Position numbers and translations under genes: made by a program. Below the pieces are notes generated by a model. That model searched no databases. It saw only the letters and a program-made list of their open reading frames with translations, and was not told the origin of the DNA. From Oscheius onirici (lineage: Eukaryota; Nematoda; Chromadorea; Rhabditida; Rhabditidae), in contig OW051470.1 in the NCBI GenBank assembly GCA_932521025.1, positions 9,968,501-10,032,500 on the forward strand: a stretch of DNA of 64,000 nt, in the 5' to 3' direction. Below, in pieces: positions 54,159-64,000 of the stretch. The number at the start of each line of letters is the position of its first letter. Within the stretch, counting starts at the first letter, position 1.

Positions 54159-57100
54159 TCATAAAAGTGCATCGTGGGCTGGATCAGGCACGACTCTGGA
54201 GAATCTGCGGCCTCTCCTGGTTCTCAGTTTCTCTGACAGTATGCCCAAGACGCCAGCCGTGTCAAAGACTTGAGTTATGATATCCTGAGCTTCGTCTTGG
54301 GACTTGGCCATCAGATTCAGCTGAGCTTTTAGAAGTCTGGAAGTCGAATAGGGTTAGTGTGGGTTCAGTCTCTTTGTCTTATTTTTCTCTGACAACTCTC
54401 AGTCCCTGTCTTCTCACCTCAAATTCCACGTAAAATTCTCAGCAGCCCTCGTGGCTTTCTGTCCTTTCAGACCACTTTCAGCACAGAGAAGAGACAATTC
54501 TTCGTGACTATTCGAAATCCTCTGAATTGACTCTTCGATCTAAACTTTTCCAGTCATTTTTGGTCAAAAGCCAGAGAAACCTTGGCTAGAAGAGCATCGG
54601 CTTGTTGTAGCGTAGCTACAGAGTGTCCAATGAGAACTTTAAGTTTGTGGAATGAGCGCTGGAGCTGCTCAGGAATTGTTCCAGATATGCTGATCAGAGG
54701 ATAGTTGTGCTCGTCACTGTCAACGCAAAAAGAGGGAGCTTCTTGTGAATGACCGTTGGAGGAAGGGGAACTGGGTGGAGAGGCTGAAATGGTAGGTAAT
54801 TTTGTCGGTTTCTCACAGTCTGTATGTCTTCGAGTGGATTTCTCATTTTCCTCTTCAGACTCACTCCTGTTCCTTATTTCCTACCATTACCGTACTCTAC
54901 CAGTCTCTGTCTCTCCATTATTACCTCTCTGACCTTCCCACTCTCTCAAACTCACAATTATTCGCCAGCGTAATCATCCTGGAATGAATGAGTCGAAGTC
55001 CCTGTCGAATAGTCCCAGCCGGTCCCAGTCCGCATTCTTCTTGCCATTCCAACTGAAAACAATCTAATTTTTAAAGGACTGTCTCTCTTACCATTGCCGC
55101 TTCCAGCTTGCTCCTCATAGCTATGGAATCAGCCAGTGGGGCCACAGCTGCCTTGAACTGTTCGTCCACTCCTCTGATGCCTACTTGCTTCATTCCTAAA
55201 GACAGTCCTTTAAAATTTGGATAAAAAATGAGACGTACCCGTATTGACGCGGCTGTTCCTCCTTTTAACTGACATTCCTCTCTTCCGGGCCTTCTGAAAA
55301 TCCAATTAGTCCGAGCGTGATAAAACAATTAAGACTGGGTGTTCTCTTCCGGGAAACTTACTCCGCCTCCTCGTCTATTAGTTATGGCTATATGGACGAA
55401 TAGAGTGGCACTGTCTAGTGGATCACCCTCACTGTTCAGAAGCTTGATATGACGGTATCCGGGCTGGAGACATTCGAAGGGGATGGTGTACTGTCCAATG
55501 AAGTCATCTCCTATGAAATCGTCGTCCAGGACGAGGAACCGGACAAGAGCCAACTCGGGGACCGTTACTTGAAACTGGAAGGACTCGTCGAAGCAGGGGT
55601 TCTGGCCTGGAATTTAGACTGACTGACTGACTGACTCTGACTGACTCTGACTGACTGACTGACTGACTGACTGACTGACTGATACTTACTGTCATTTCGA
55701 ACAGTTTTCGTCCTCTCCTCGGCACAGTCGACCGGCAGTCCGAAGATCTCAACCACCACAAACGGATCAGCTGAATCTCCTTTGGCAGTAGAGCCTCTGG
55801 GCCTTGGTAACTGCTGTCCTGACAACACTTTCAGGTGCAGAATCTGTGGTGCGACTGGAATCTTTTCTCCTGGACAGAAGAAGGAGTCATTCATGATTTC
55901 CGGCTTCAGAACATAGCCAGAACCACCGTTTTCAGAGAATCGGCCTTCCTGAAAGAAAGAATAGTGTTTCCAAAAGAGAAGATGAATACCTGTAGATCCA
56001 TCATGAGTCCAGGAGTCTGGTAGTTGAGCTGAACCATCTGGACACCGTGGTTCCAGAACTCTTGGGGGTTCAGATTCGAAGAGTCTTTTCGGGAGCCGTT
56101 TGGAGTTACTCTGAACAAGAGTATAACATTCTATCTGTCCCTCTGTCCCTCAGTATCTTACTTACTTCATTGAATAGTCCCTCGTCGTCTGGGAAAACTC
56201 TGCTGCATAGTTGTGCATCAGTCGAAGACAGGTAGCTTCACAGAGCAGTGGTACATGTTTTCGGGAACTCACTAAATATTTCCAGTCAAAAAATTCTCTA
56301 CTGGACTTACTGCTAGCAGAATTCGGAGCTGTAGAAAGCAAATCATTCAGCTGCTTGATTTCCAAGAAGGGCGGAACCAGTTCGGACAGCTCTCTTATCA
56401 ATTTGATCCTGAAAAAATTAAAAAAGTGATCAGAACGGAAGTTGTCTTTCACAATCGGTCAGAGCCCAGTGATCCGTGTCTAGTCTTCATTTCGGGGAAT
56501 CGAACCCTTGGTCTTGCTGGCAGCATGCGGACATCATGGCATTGCGCCAAGCAAACAGTCTGGATTCGTTTTCCCCACTGATACTTGTACTCACGTTCGT
56601 CCCTTCTTTCTCGGAGTGATTCCTCCGACGTTGATTTCTTCGTCTTCGGTTACTAATCCGGATTCGTCGTCTGGGGAAATTTTTCTTCCCTGAAAAAGTT
56701 CAAATTAGGGAAGGACAGAGGGACAGAGACAGAGAGGTTGCCAAGAGAATTCAACCAACCATGATCAGTATCTTCTGAAGAAAATCAGCTGGGCTGGCTG
56801 TCTCCTTATTCCAGTCGGTCGGATCCTTGCTCGGAAGGTACAATTTGTTGCCTAGATGAGTAACAAGGAGCGTCGCTGCGACTTTTTGCCAATCTGGAGC
56901 ACAATGAACAGAGAGAGCCAGAATCAGTGGATAGCGACTCCTCTCAAAGGCTGTGTCTCTAATGGCCCTGAGGGCATGAGTCAGTGGAATCTTGGTAGTT
57001 TTGCCTCCAATTGAACCGTTCCTGACCATCGGTTCAGTCTCTTTGTGCTTCTCTTGCGGGTCGTAAAGATCAATTTCCACCAGGCGACAGTTTCTTTTGA

Positions 57101-60100
57101 GGGCCGAGGCAAAGCCGTCGGCAGAGGCTGGACCCAGTTGATCTTCCACGAGGTAGGTCTTGTGAGATGAGGCTATGAAGTAGCGGGAGAAGGGCTAAAA
57201 TTTGTTTTTTTTTGTAAATATCAGAAGAAAAGTATCTACCTGCTTCATGTCCATCCAGACGACTGAGTGAGTCGGATCAAATATCAGACAGTCTTGTGAC
57301 ATCAAAAAGTTTGTAAAACCGTCAACTGTCATGAAGCCATTATTCTTGGCTTCTGGAGCCGGTTCGTACTGTTCGATCAACGTCTCACAAGACGCTGATG
57401 TGACTCCGGTCATCTGAACTTCCAGTGTGCTGTATCGCAGTCTCTGAACTCACCCCCTGTTCAGTCTCTAGGAAGAGTCGCAGATCGTGACAGGACAGGT
57501 AGTCCTTGTTGGCGTAGCGAACCATTAAAAAGTAGACTTCTGGACGGGTGGAAACTTCCTTGTAGAGCTCGACAAAACCATTACGGAAGACTTTTCCTCG
57601 GTCGATTTCCTCCTGAGCATTGGCTGCTTCCTGAGAAAGTCTCTGTTTCTCTGATTGCTACTTAAAAGACAGGAGAAGATTCTCATCTGACTACTATTCT
57701 CATTCTCATCATGTTAAAAAAGGAAAAATTGTAAGTGCAAAAGAGAAAAGACAGCAGAGGATTTTAACCCAAAACCCTTCGAACAAATGGCGCGCCTCCG
57801 ACCACTGAGCCATCTGGGGCAATTTTCACCAGGCTAGTTGAATACCTGCGCTGCGGCCAGGTTGGACTATGCGGCGGGCTAAAAAAATTCATTTCGCATT
57901 TTTTTCTGATTTTTTTTGTTTCCAAATACGTCCCCCGATTAGATTTAGTTTTATCATCAGAAAAGTTAGAAGAAAATCGAAATCTGACAATGAAAATAGA
58001 AGAAAACTGCTATTTTTACCGAATTTCGTCAAAAAACCGCATTTTCTTCTATTTTTGTCGTCAGTTTTCGATTTTCTTCTAATTTTTCTGATGACAAAAC
58101 TAAATCTAATCGGGAGACGTATTTGGAAACAAAAAAAATGCGAAATGAATTTTTTTAGCCCGCCGAAATGTCCAACCTGGCCGCAGCGTAGCGCAGATCA
58201 ACAACCCAGAATCAACAAGCCTGAGTTTCGCTGTTTCGAAGAAAGTTGTTATCAGCCGCAGAAATCTTCTACACTTTTGCCACACCAATTTGGAGGGAAA
58301 AAATATTTCTGCCCCTAAAACTCACCTTCACCTTTGCCACAACCCTATTCAGAGTGAGCTTCTGATTGATCTGTCGGAGCAGCTTGACTGCTGTGGCTTC
58401 ACTGACGAATCCGCGTCTATCGGCGTCAGCTTCGTCAAAGACAGACTGGAAATGTGACAATTATGGCATGTTTGGTCTCGTTTTGGAGCTATTGATGTGA
58501 AAAAAGGCTACGAGATCACTTTCGAGGGCAAAACACAATGTTAGAGCAATTCGGAATTTGAGGCGGTAGGCATGTTTCGCGGGCACAACTCACTTCTAAC
58601 CATCGTTCTCTGATCGTTGCCCAGGCGCTGCTTGTCGGACGACAATCATCTGGAAATCTTCTTTGATTGACACAGACTGAGAGTCAGAGAGACAGTAGAT
58701 AAAAAAGACTCACGCTTGTTCGTTGTCAGTGCCATGAGTCCAGTTACCCAGATGTTTGCATCCTCTGCCGTCGCCGCTACCAAATCCAATGACTCGTAGC
58801 TTTCTCCATAGATGACAGAAAAGACGCATTCTTCTTGAAGATCGTTTAGGAGACTCTCACTAGTTCTGATCAGCTCTGCATTCTTTCCCAAACGCACTTC
58901 TTTGATCTCTTCGACGGCGACTGAACAATTTGTTTATTCCTTCTTTTTTTCTCGCGTCACAGAGACTCACTTCTAGCTTTGTGCGGCTTCTTATTGGTCG
59001 GAGTCCAGCGTATATGAGACAGGTCAGCATCGAGACTAAAGAACCGTCGGAACTGTCTTCCGGTGCCTCGGAGTTTGATGAATTCACAGCCTTGTTGCAT
59101 CAGATTGTAGCAGTCGGTCACTGAAAGGAACAGGACTATCTCTGTCCCTCTGACTCTCTGTCTCTTTGTTCTTTTGTTTTTGTCCCTCTGTCCCTCTCTG
59201 TCACCACCCACCATTAGAAATTTTCTTATCTTCATTCCTCGAAGAAAAAGAGACAGTCTTCCGGCCAGATGCCGGTGACCGATTCCGGCCGTTCCGATTG
59301 ATGAGCGAAGAGCGCAGGGCTTTCCTGAAAAAAAATCGACCTTGTGTGGGACTCTAATTGGATAATTGTTCCCCACTGAACAGCCTCGTTGATCTCTACA
59401 CGCGAGGTGTTCTCTATTCCCCGAGGTCATATACGGACGAAAACAAAAAAAGTGAGAAAAGCGGCTTTGGGAGAGAGCACATGCAAAAAGGTAATCTCGG
59501 ATTGGGGCTCGGGACACACGCACACACATCAAAATCTAATTAGAGAATCCAATGAGGGAGCTTCCGAAAAAAAAACAGCTAAACTATATATTGTACGTAA
59601 AATTTGGAGAAGAGCTCACAGAAGAGGAGGCATCTTGTCGTGTTTGGATCGTCTCATGTAAACTATGTTGAGCCCTTCCCCACGTCTCTGCTCTACACCA
59701 AAAAGAGTCTCCCGAGACCAACTTGCGTATTCTAATGAACGTCCCAGACTCCATTTTGGTGGGGAAACTTCAGAAATCAGCAGGAAGTTGTAATCGTTTG
59801 GGAAATGGGCTCCACTCCGTTTTGAACTGGGAGACAGAGAGAGTCAGAGACCAAGCTTATTTTCTCTTCTAATCCTTTATGATACCTGATAGTGTCTCCA
59901 AAAACATTTCTAAAGTTGAAAAAAAGGAGGAATAGTAAATGCAGAAGAGAAAAAACGAAGCGAGATTCGTGCCGAGGATCTTTTGAACAAGAGACGCGCC
60001 TCGGACCACTGAGCTATCTGCGCAGGGTTTGACGAATTGAAAAAACGTGCTATCACCCGCGGGATATTTTTGAAGGTTTTTTTTTTCCTTCAGACAGTTA

Positions 60101-60689
60101 TCAGACTGTCTTTCCGAGGCAGAAAAGCATTTCTGGCCTTCAGCTACAAAGTTATAGATTTTGATCTTGTCTACAACTTTCTAGAACATACTAAAAGCCG
60201 AAAACGCTTTCCTCTACTAGAAAACCCGGCTTCAAGACAAAACACCCAAAAGTGAGTGAAAAGAACCTACTTAGCAGTAGTTGCTCGCATCCTAACTGAC
60301 TCTCCCACAGACTCAAATCTCGTTTTTAGGCTTAAAGCTCGCGCCTCACGAGAAGAGGTCAAAAGGGCGTAGCGCCTCCGGGGAGAGAGAGGCTCTGTGT
60401 TCCCCCCTTACTCAGTCGGGAGTCAGTCGCCTCCTAATGAAGACCGATTCGAATTTCGTGCCAAATTGAGTCAAAAAACTGAAGGGCGGATACCTCTCGA
60501 AAATCTAGCAAAGAGGGGAGCACAAAACTGAAACCGAAGACTCTAATTGCACTTGATCGAGAGCCTCCATTTCCAGAATATGCAAAGAGACTCTCTAGCA
60601 ATTTACATTCGCAGGGGAAGAAAGACTGACCTGTTGCCAAACGAGACGTGAAGATTCCGTGGCGAGACGTTCTCATCGCTGTCGGACAT
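54159..60689 (-). CDS. PLCL: PLC-related catalytically inactive protein (PRIP/PLCL)
   Basis: Phospholipase-C-like scaffold that binds inositol phosphates but lacks lipase activity. Twenty exons: 60631-60689, 59212-59324, 58971-59120, 58714-58920, 58594-58649, 58326-58445, 57454-57630, 57240-57413, 56760-57194, 56595-56689, 56166-56408, 55990-56110, 55690-55948, 55362-55606, 55239-55293, 55092-55195, 54956-55052, 54581-54783, 54418-54539 and 54159-54336; 1070 residues. PH domain ~60-180 ([17 protein letters not shown]), EF-hand region ~190-350, X box ~353-497, Y box ~530-665 ([14 protein letters not shown]), C2 ~680-818 ([20 protein letters not shown]) and a C-terminal helical region. In the X box HNTYL reads HKTYL and the second catalytic His segment reads [10 protein letters not shown], so it should be inactive. 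Confidence 0.95.
55615..55682. repeat. GACT tetranucleotide microsatellite
   Basis: About 16 GACT units with two CTGACTCT interruptions, in the 83-bp PLCL intron 13, which is little more than this repeat. Confidence 0.9.
56478..56560 (-). repeat. tRNA-like sequence
   Basis: The minus strand has a good B box (GGGTTCGATTCCCC) and an A-box-like TGGCGCAATGCC, but stems pair poorly. It lies in a PLCL intron; a tRNA pseudogene or SINE is likely. Confidence 0.5.
57712..57823 (-). mobile_element. tRNA-derived SINE, copy 1
   Basis: The minus strand starts GCCCCAGATGGCTCAGTGGT (A box TGGCTCAGTGG), then GGAGGCGCGCC and a decayed B box, followed by an A/T-rich tail. Shares head, spacing and tail (CTCTT.TGCA(T/C)TTAC) with 59923-60025. 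In PLCL intron 6. Confidence 0.7.
57849..58196. mobile_element. Long fold-back element, arms about 170 bp
   Basis: The left half read forward nearly equals the right half read as reverse complement: both run CTGCGGCCAGGTTGGAC, GGCGGGCTAAAAAAATTC, TTTCCAAATACGTC, CGATTAGATTTAGTTTT, TTAGAAGAAAATCG. Only a few small mismatches and gaps, with almost no spacer. In PLCL intron 6, so the transcript can form a long hairpin. Confidence 0.88.
58466..58572. repeat. Dispersed repeat family, copy in PLCL intron 5
   Basis: Shares GC(A/G)TGTTTGGTCTC(A/G)TTTTG, AGGGCAAA and C(A/G)GAATTT(C/G)AGGCGG in order with 63208-63312, and inverted with 62236-62335. Confidence 0.7.
59923..60025 (-). mobile_element. tRNA-derived SINE, copy 2
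   Basis: The minus strand reads GCGCAGATAGCTCAGTGGTC (A box TAGCTCAGTGG), CGAGGCGCGTCTC, a degenerate B box and the same tail as copy 1. In PLCL intron 1. The rest of that intron (59325-60630) shows no other feature I can support. Confidence 0.7.
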
Positions 60690-60867
60690 CCGCTGCAAAA
60701 GAAAAAGGGATTAGGAGAGGAGGAATCCCATTGGAGAAGGCAAGAGAGGAGACGGATATCGTGATTGCTCTCTCTCCTAAGAAGGCACGTCAATTGGCGT
60801 CCTCAAAACGGGAAATGATTTGAAGAGAGGTGTGGAGTAACTTGGCAAGTCAGAGAGTCTGAGAGAC

Positions 60868-61137
60868 TAGGGATGGGAGCGGGTCGGGCCGGGCTAACGC
60901 CGAGATTTAGAAAAAAAAATGGGCGTTTTTTGACCAAAATGTGCATTTTTTTATCACTTTTAATGAAAAAGGTCAGCAAAATATAAAAATATTTTTATTC
61001 ATTTATTTAGTTCTGAAATATGCTAAAAAGCACTGTAATATGACCAGCTTCATTTTTGGTCTGACCACGGACCAATGGCCACGTCTTGGGACCGGGCCCT
61101 GACCCTGAAATCTCGGCCCGGCCCGTTCCCATGCCTA
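60868..61137. mobile_element. Inverted-repeat MITE with GC-rich ends
   Basis: The ends TAGGGATGGGAGCGGGTCGG and TAGGCATGGGAACGGGCCGG (reverse strand) mirror each other and continue into CCGAGATTT. The interior is A/T-rich and non-coding. Confidence 0.75.
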
Positions 61138-64000
61138 TGAGAGACAGACAGGAAGACAGAGAGACGGACTGAAAGCAGATCTCGCTGCAAACTCAGAAAG
61201 AACTTGTTAGTAGCAGAGAAGACTCTGAAAGGACAGACACACTTGTTTGGATCCAATTATGAGCGAGAGACACTTTCAGAACGGATCCTTGATTTTCCGA
61301 AAAGAAACTACGGTATTGGGAAGGGAAAACCAGCTGTGCCTGACTGAATGAAGGTATTCCAGTGGTCAAATTAGCCGCAATTTCTGCGTCCTCTTCCTCT
61401 CGGATGAGCCGAGAAAGTATCTTGATTAGACCGGATTAGAAGAAAAAGGCCGTATATTATCATCGGTCAGTCTGTCCAAGTCAAGAGTCACGTGTTATCA
61501 TGCCCTTAGGGAGCAGATTCTTCCAGCCTAAGCGGCTGTGTCGTTTCGATGGCCAAAAGAGGAAAACAGCTATTTGAGGCGTCGATTCAGTCTGACGGAT
61601 GGGGCTTTGTCTTGTACACGCGAAGAGTCCCAATACGGCTTCCGGCGATGAAAACAAAACACTGATTGGGGATGTTATTGGACTTTTTCTTTGAGGCTTG
61701 CACGGATTGCAAGAGTTTATCGCGGTCAGAGATCTGTTGACGTCTTTGAATTGATGGAGTCTAGGAAACGACAGAGAGTGCAGAAAATTGGTCAGCTTTA
61801 AATTACACTGAGAGATTAACCAGCACGCTAATTTTCAAAAGAATGACCTTTTCAGCCCTCATCTGGTGAGAATGAGTAAGATTTCAAAAGATTTTCACTA
61901 CGTTCATTGAACCGCAAATATTTTCTCGAAAGGGTAGGGAAAATGAACTCTTATGATGTCAAGGCTCTGACGAAATCTTCTGAACTTGTAATTTGATAAT
62001 TTAACGTTTAATAAGGTAGAAAACAGTAGTTAAAATAGTTACAGTACTGAAACTGTAAGATGCTCTCTTTACCGCCCCTTCCCCGGTCACAATCACATTT
62101 TCAGAATAGCTAGATTTACTGAATTGTAGCTCTTATCAAAAACTGCAGCTTTCTAGAACATCAGGAAGCTAAAAAACAGAAAATTACGATACAATCAAGT
62201 CGACTCCCGCGCACCTAAAACTGACGCTTTGCCCGCGCTATAAAATTCCAGAATTTTCTGACAAGGCGCCCTGACCTAGAGAATGATTTTATCATATTTT
62301 TCATACAAAAAGCTTCAAAATGAGATCAAACATGCTGGAAAAAATTTCGGATTTGAGATTTTTGCTGTGGATAAGGTCATATTCGCGGCCAGCAACTAGA
62401 TTTATAAATTTAGAAAAAATAGACGAATTTTAAGAAAGAAAAGTGGAATTCTTGAAAGTTTTCCCATATTCCGTGACGTCTAGTAGTTTTCAACTGAGAA
62501 GTCGAGAAGCCGAGAGAGGGCATAATTGGACTCGGCCGCGTGGTGGTGTGTGTGGGAAAGAACATTCGTTCAACTTTTTCTCACCAAAGTAAGCCAACTT
62601 TGAGGAAAGTTGGGAGAGAAGTGGAAAGTGGAAGTAAAGGTCAAAAAGGGCAGTCAAAACGAGACTCTGGGGATCTGGGGTCTAATTGGCAGAAGTTGCA
62701 AAGGAAACCGGAAGGATCTGACGACAGACTTCTTCTCACGAGGATTTGGAAGTTGGTTGACATTTTGGATGAATGGGGAGGGAGAGAGAGGGACAGAGAG
62801 ACAGAGAGAAAGTGAGTCGAGTAGATCAAAGGGGAAGCGCGGACTGATTTGGTTAGCTTAGGAGATGGGCGAGTGAGTGGACTCAAATAGATATGACGAG
62901 ACGGCAGAGAGAAGAAGAAGAAGAAGAAATAGATGGAATTGTTGATGACAACCAAGAGAAAGAAACTTCTTTTTTGAGACAATAAGTGTAAACGGAGAGC
63001 AATTACTTTCTGGCTCCCGACTTGCGGGGCTGCATTGAAAATGCAGCCAGCTGTGATGATTAATCGAGGGCTCAACTTCCAGAATTTTTAATTTCTGAAG
63101 GGGAAAGAGAGACGTACAGTGAAAGGGGAACAGAGGCTCACAAAATATGATAGTTTTGCTAAAAGACCAAAGTTCTTACAAGTCAAAAGTGAGATCTCAA
63201 AACTTGGCGTGTTTGGTCTCATTTTGAAGCTCACGATGTCAAAAAGACGATAAAATAGTTTCACAGGGCAAATGACGTTGGTCAGAACAATCTGGAATTT
63301 CAGGCGGCGGCCTCAGCGAGACGATTCAGCGCGCTTACATCAATTTTACAAAGCGCGTAGATTTCTTGTAACGATTGATCAAAACTTTGCCCGCACGGTC
63401 CCAATCTATACTTTTTATTACCCTTTTTAATAGTTTAGTCTGATGGTATTTTTTTTACTGGGGATGAGAGAGCAGCAATCTTTATTTTTACCCTGCAATC
63501 TTCAGCAGACTCTGACAATACGAGAGACAAGAACTGAGAACTCCAAAGAGATTTTCTATGTCTCCCTCTATGTCGACTACCGATGGTTTTGAGGTCTGCA
63601 ACTGAATATTTATTGAAGTTTTTATCAGTTTCCACAACTGCTAACTCTTCCAGTTCCTTCCCAGTATCCCTCCGAACCGCAGCTACCTCTTTGTTCCCCA
63701 CGATAGATCAATAGCCATCGAGCTTCTTCTCTCCTTGGCACATCTGGTCCGAACGCATTAGTCGTAAAAACAACGAGCGCATAAATCGCCCTCTTTTTTG
63801 TACTCGACCGACTTGAGAACGGCACTTTTTTTATTCTCTGGATATGTACAGATACATTCAAAATGGGGTCGTAGCTACCACATCAGGTCGGAAGAGGGCG
63901 GACCGCCAGCTTCGAGGTATTCTGGAAATTGATTGTGGTCTCTGTCCCTCTGTCCCTCTGTCTCTCAGACTCTCAGACTCTCTGTCCCTCCCTGACTCAC
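61138..64000. other. Terminal gene-poor region with dispersed repeats
   Basis: Contains dispersed-repeat copies at 62236-62335 (inverted) and 63208-63312, and TTTCTAGAACAT repeats near 62152. A short ORF lies at 61549-61665 (MAKRGKQLFEASIQSDGWGF..., 38 codons). A GA-rich ORF at 62540-62815 has low-complexity ends. No gene is supported. Confidence 0.45.

Overview
The window looks like nuclear DNA of a nematode. Genes are split by short introns (often 40-100 bp) ending in TTTTCAG or AATTTAG. Many start codons lie 0-15 bases after such an acceptor, as expected for spliced-leader trans-splicing. The gene content also fits: a nematode-style Ly6 protein, tau-tubulin-kinase-like (TTBK-like) kinases, and a pyruvate dehydrogenase kinase with a nematode-like tail. 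I cannot name the species. Most gene models were built exon by exon, with matching splice phases and total coding lengths divisible by three.

Left part (1-18.3 kb): U2AF large subunit (minus, running off the left edge), with a TTBK-like kinase gene antisense in its first intron. That kinase is split by a truncated non-LTR retrotransposon flanked by an 11-bp target duplication. RAB18 follows (minus), directly upstream of U2AF and perhaps in one operon. Next are a small coiled-coil gene (plus), a GPI-anchored Ly6-type protein spread over 3.5 kb (plus), a 5-phosphatase with a SKICH domain (minus) and a MATH-BTB adaptor (minus).

Middle (19.7-38.4 kb): three plus-strand housekeeping genes in a row: PRPF8 (26 exons, core spliceosome protein), WDR48 (partner of USP deubiquitinases) and PSMD5 (proteasome assembly chaperone). 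Their introns hold a 1.35-kb reverse-transcriptase relic, a tRNA-Arg-like sequence missing half its D arm, and a TA-flanked inverted-repeat element.

Right part (38.7-64 kb): a Cosmc/C1GALT1-like membrane protein (minus), pyruvate dehydrogenase kinase (minus), a small SAM-domain protein (plus), an unrecognised 326-residue protein (plus), and a second TTBK-like kinase (plus). The kinase's first intron is mostly a pure 380-bp TCCCTG hexamer array, and its second intron holds an antisense RING-finger gene with two frame breaks. Last is a catalytically dead phospholipase C (PRIP/PLCL type, minus, 20 exons). The final 3.3 kb holds repeats and no gene I can support.

The most unusual feature is the number of fold-back and inverted-repeat elements inside introns, including one with arms of about 170 bp in PLCL and one with perfect 42-bp arms in the orphan gene. 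Degenerate ACTGT/GAGACAG-rich repeats fill much of the non-coding DNA.
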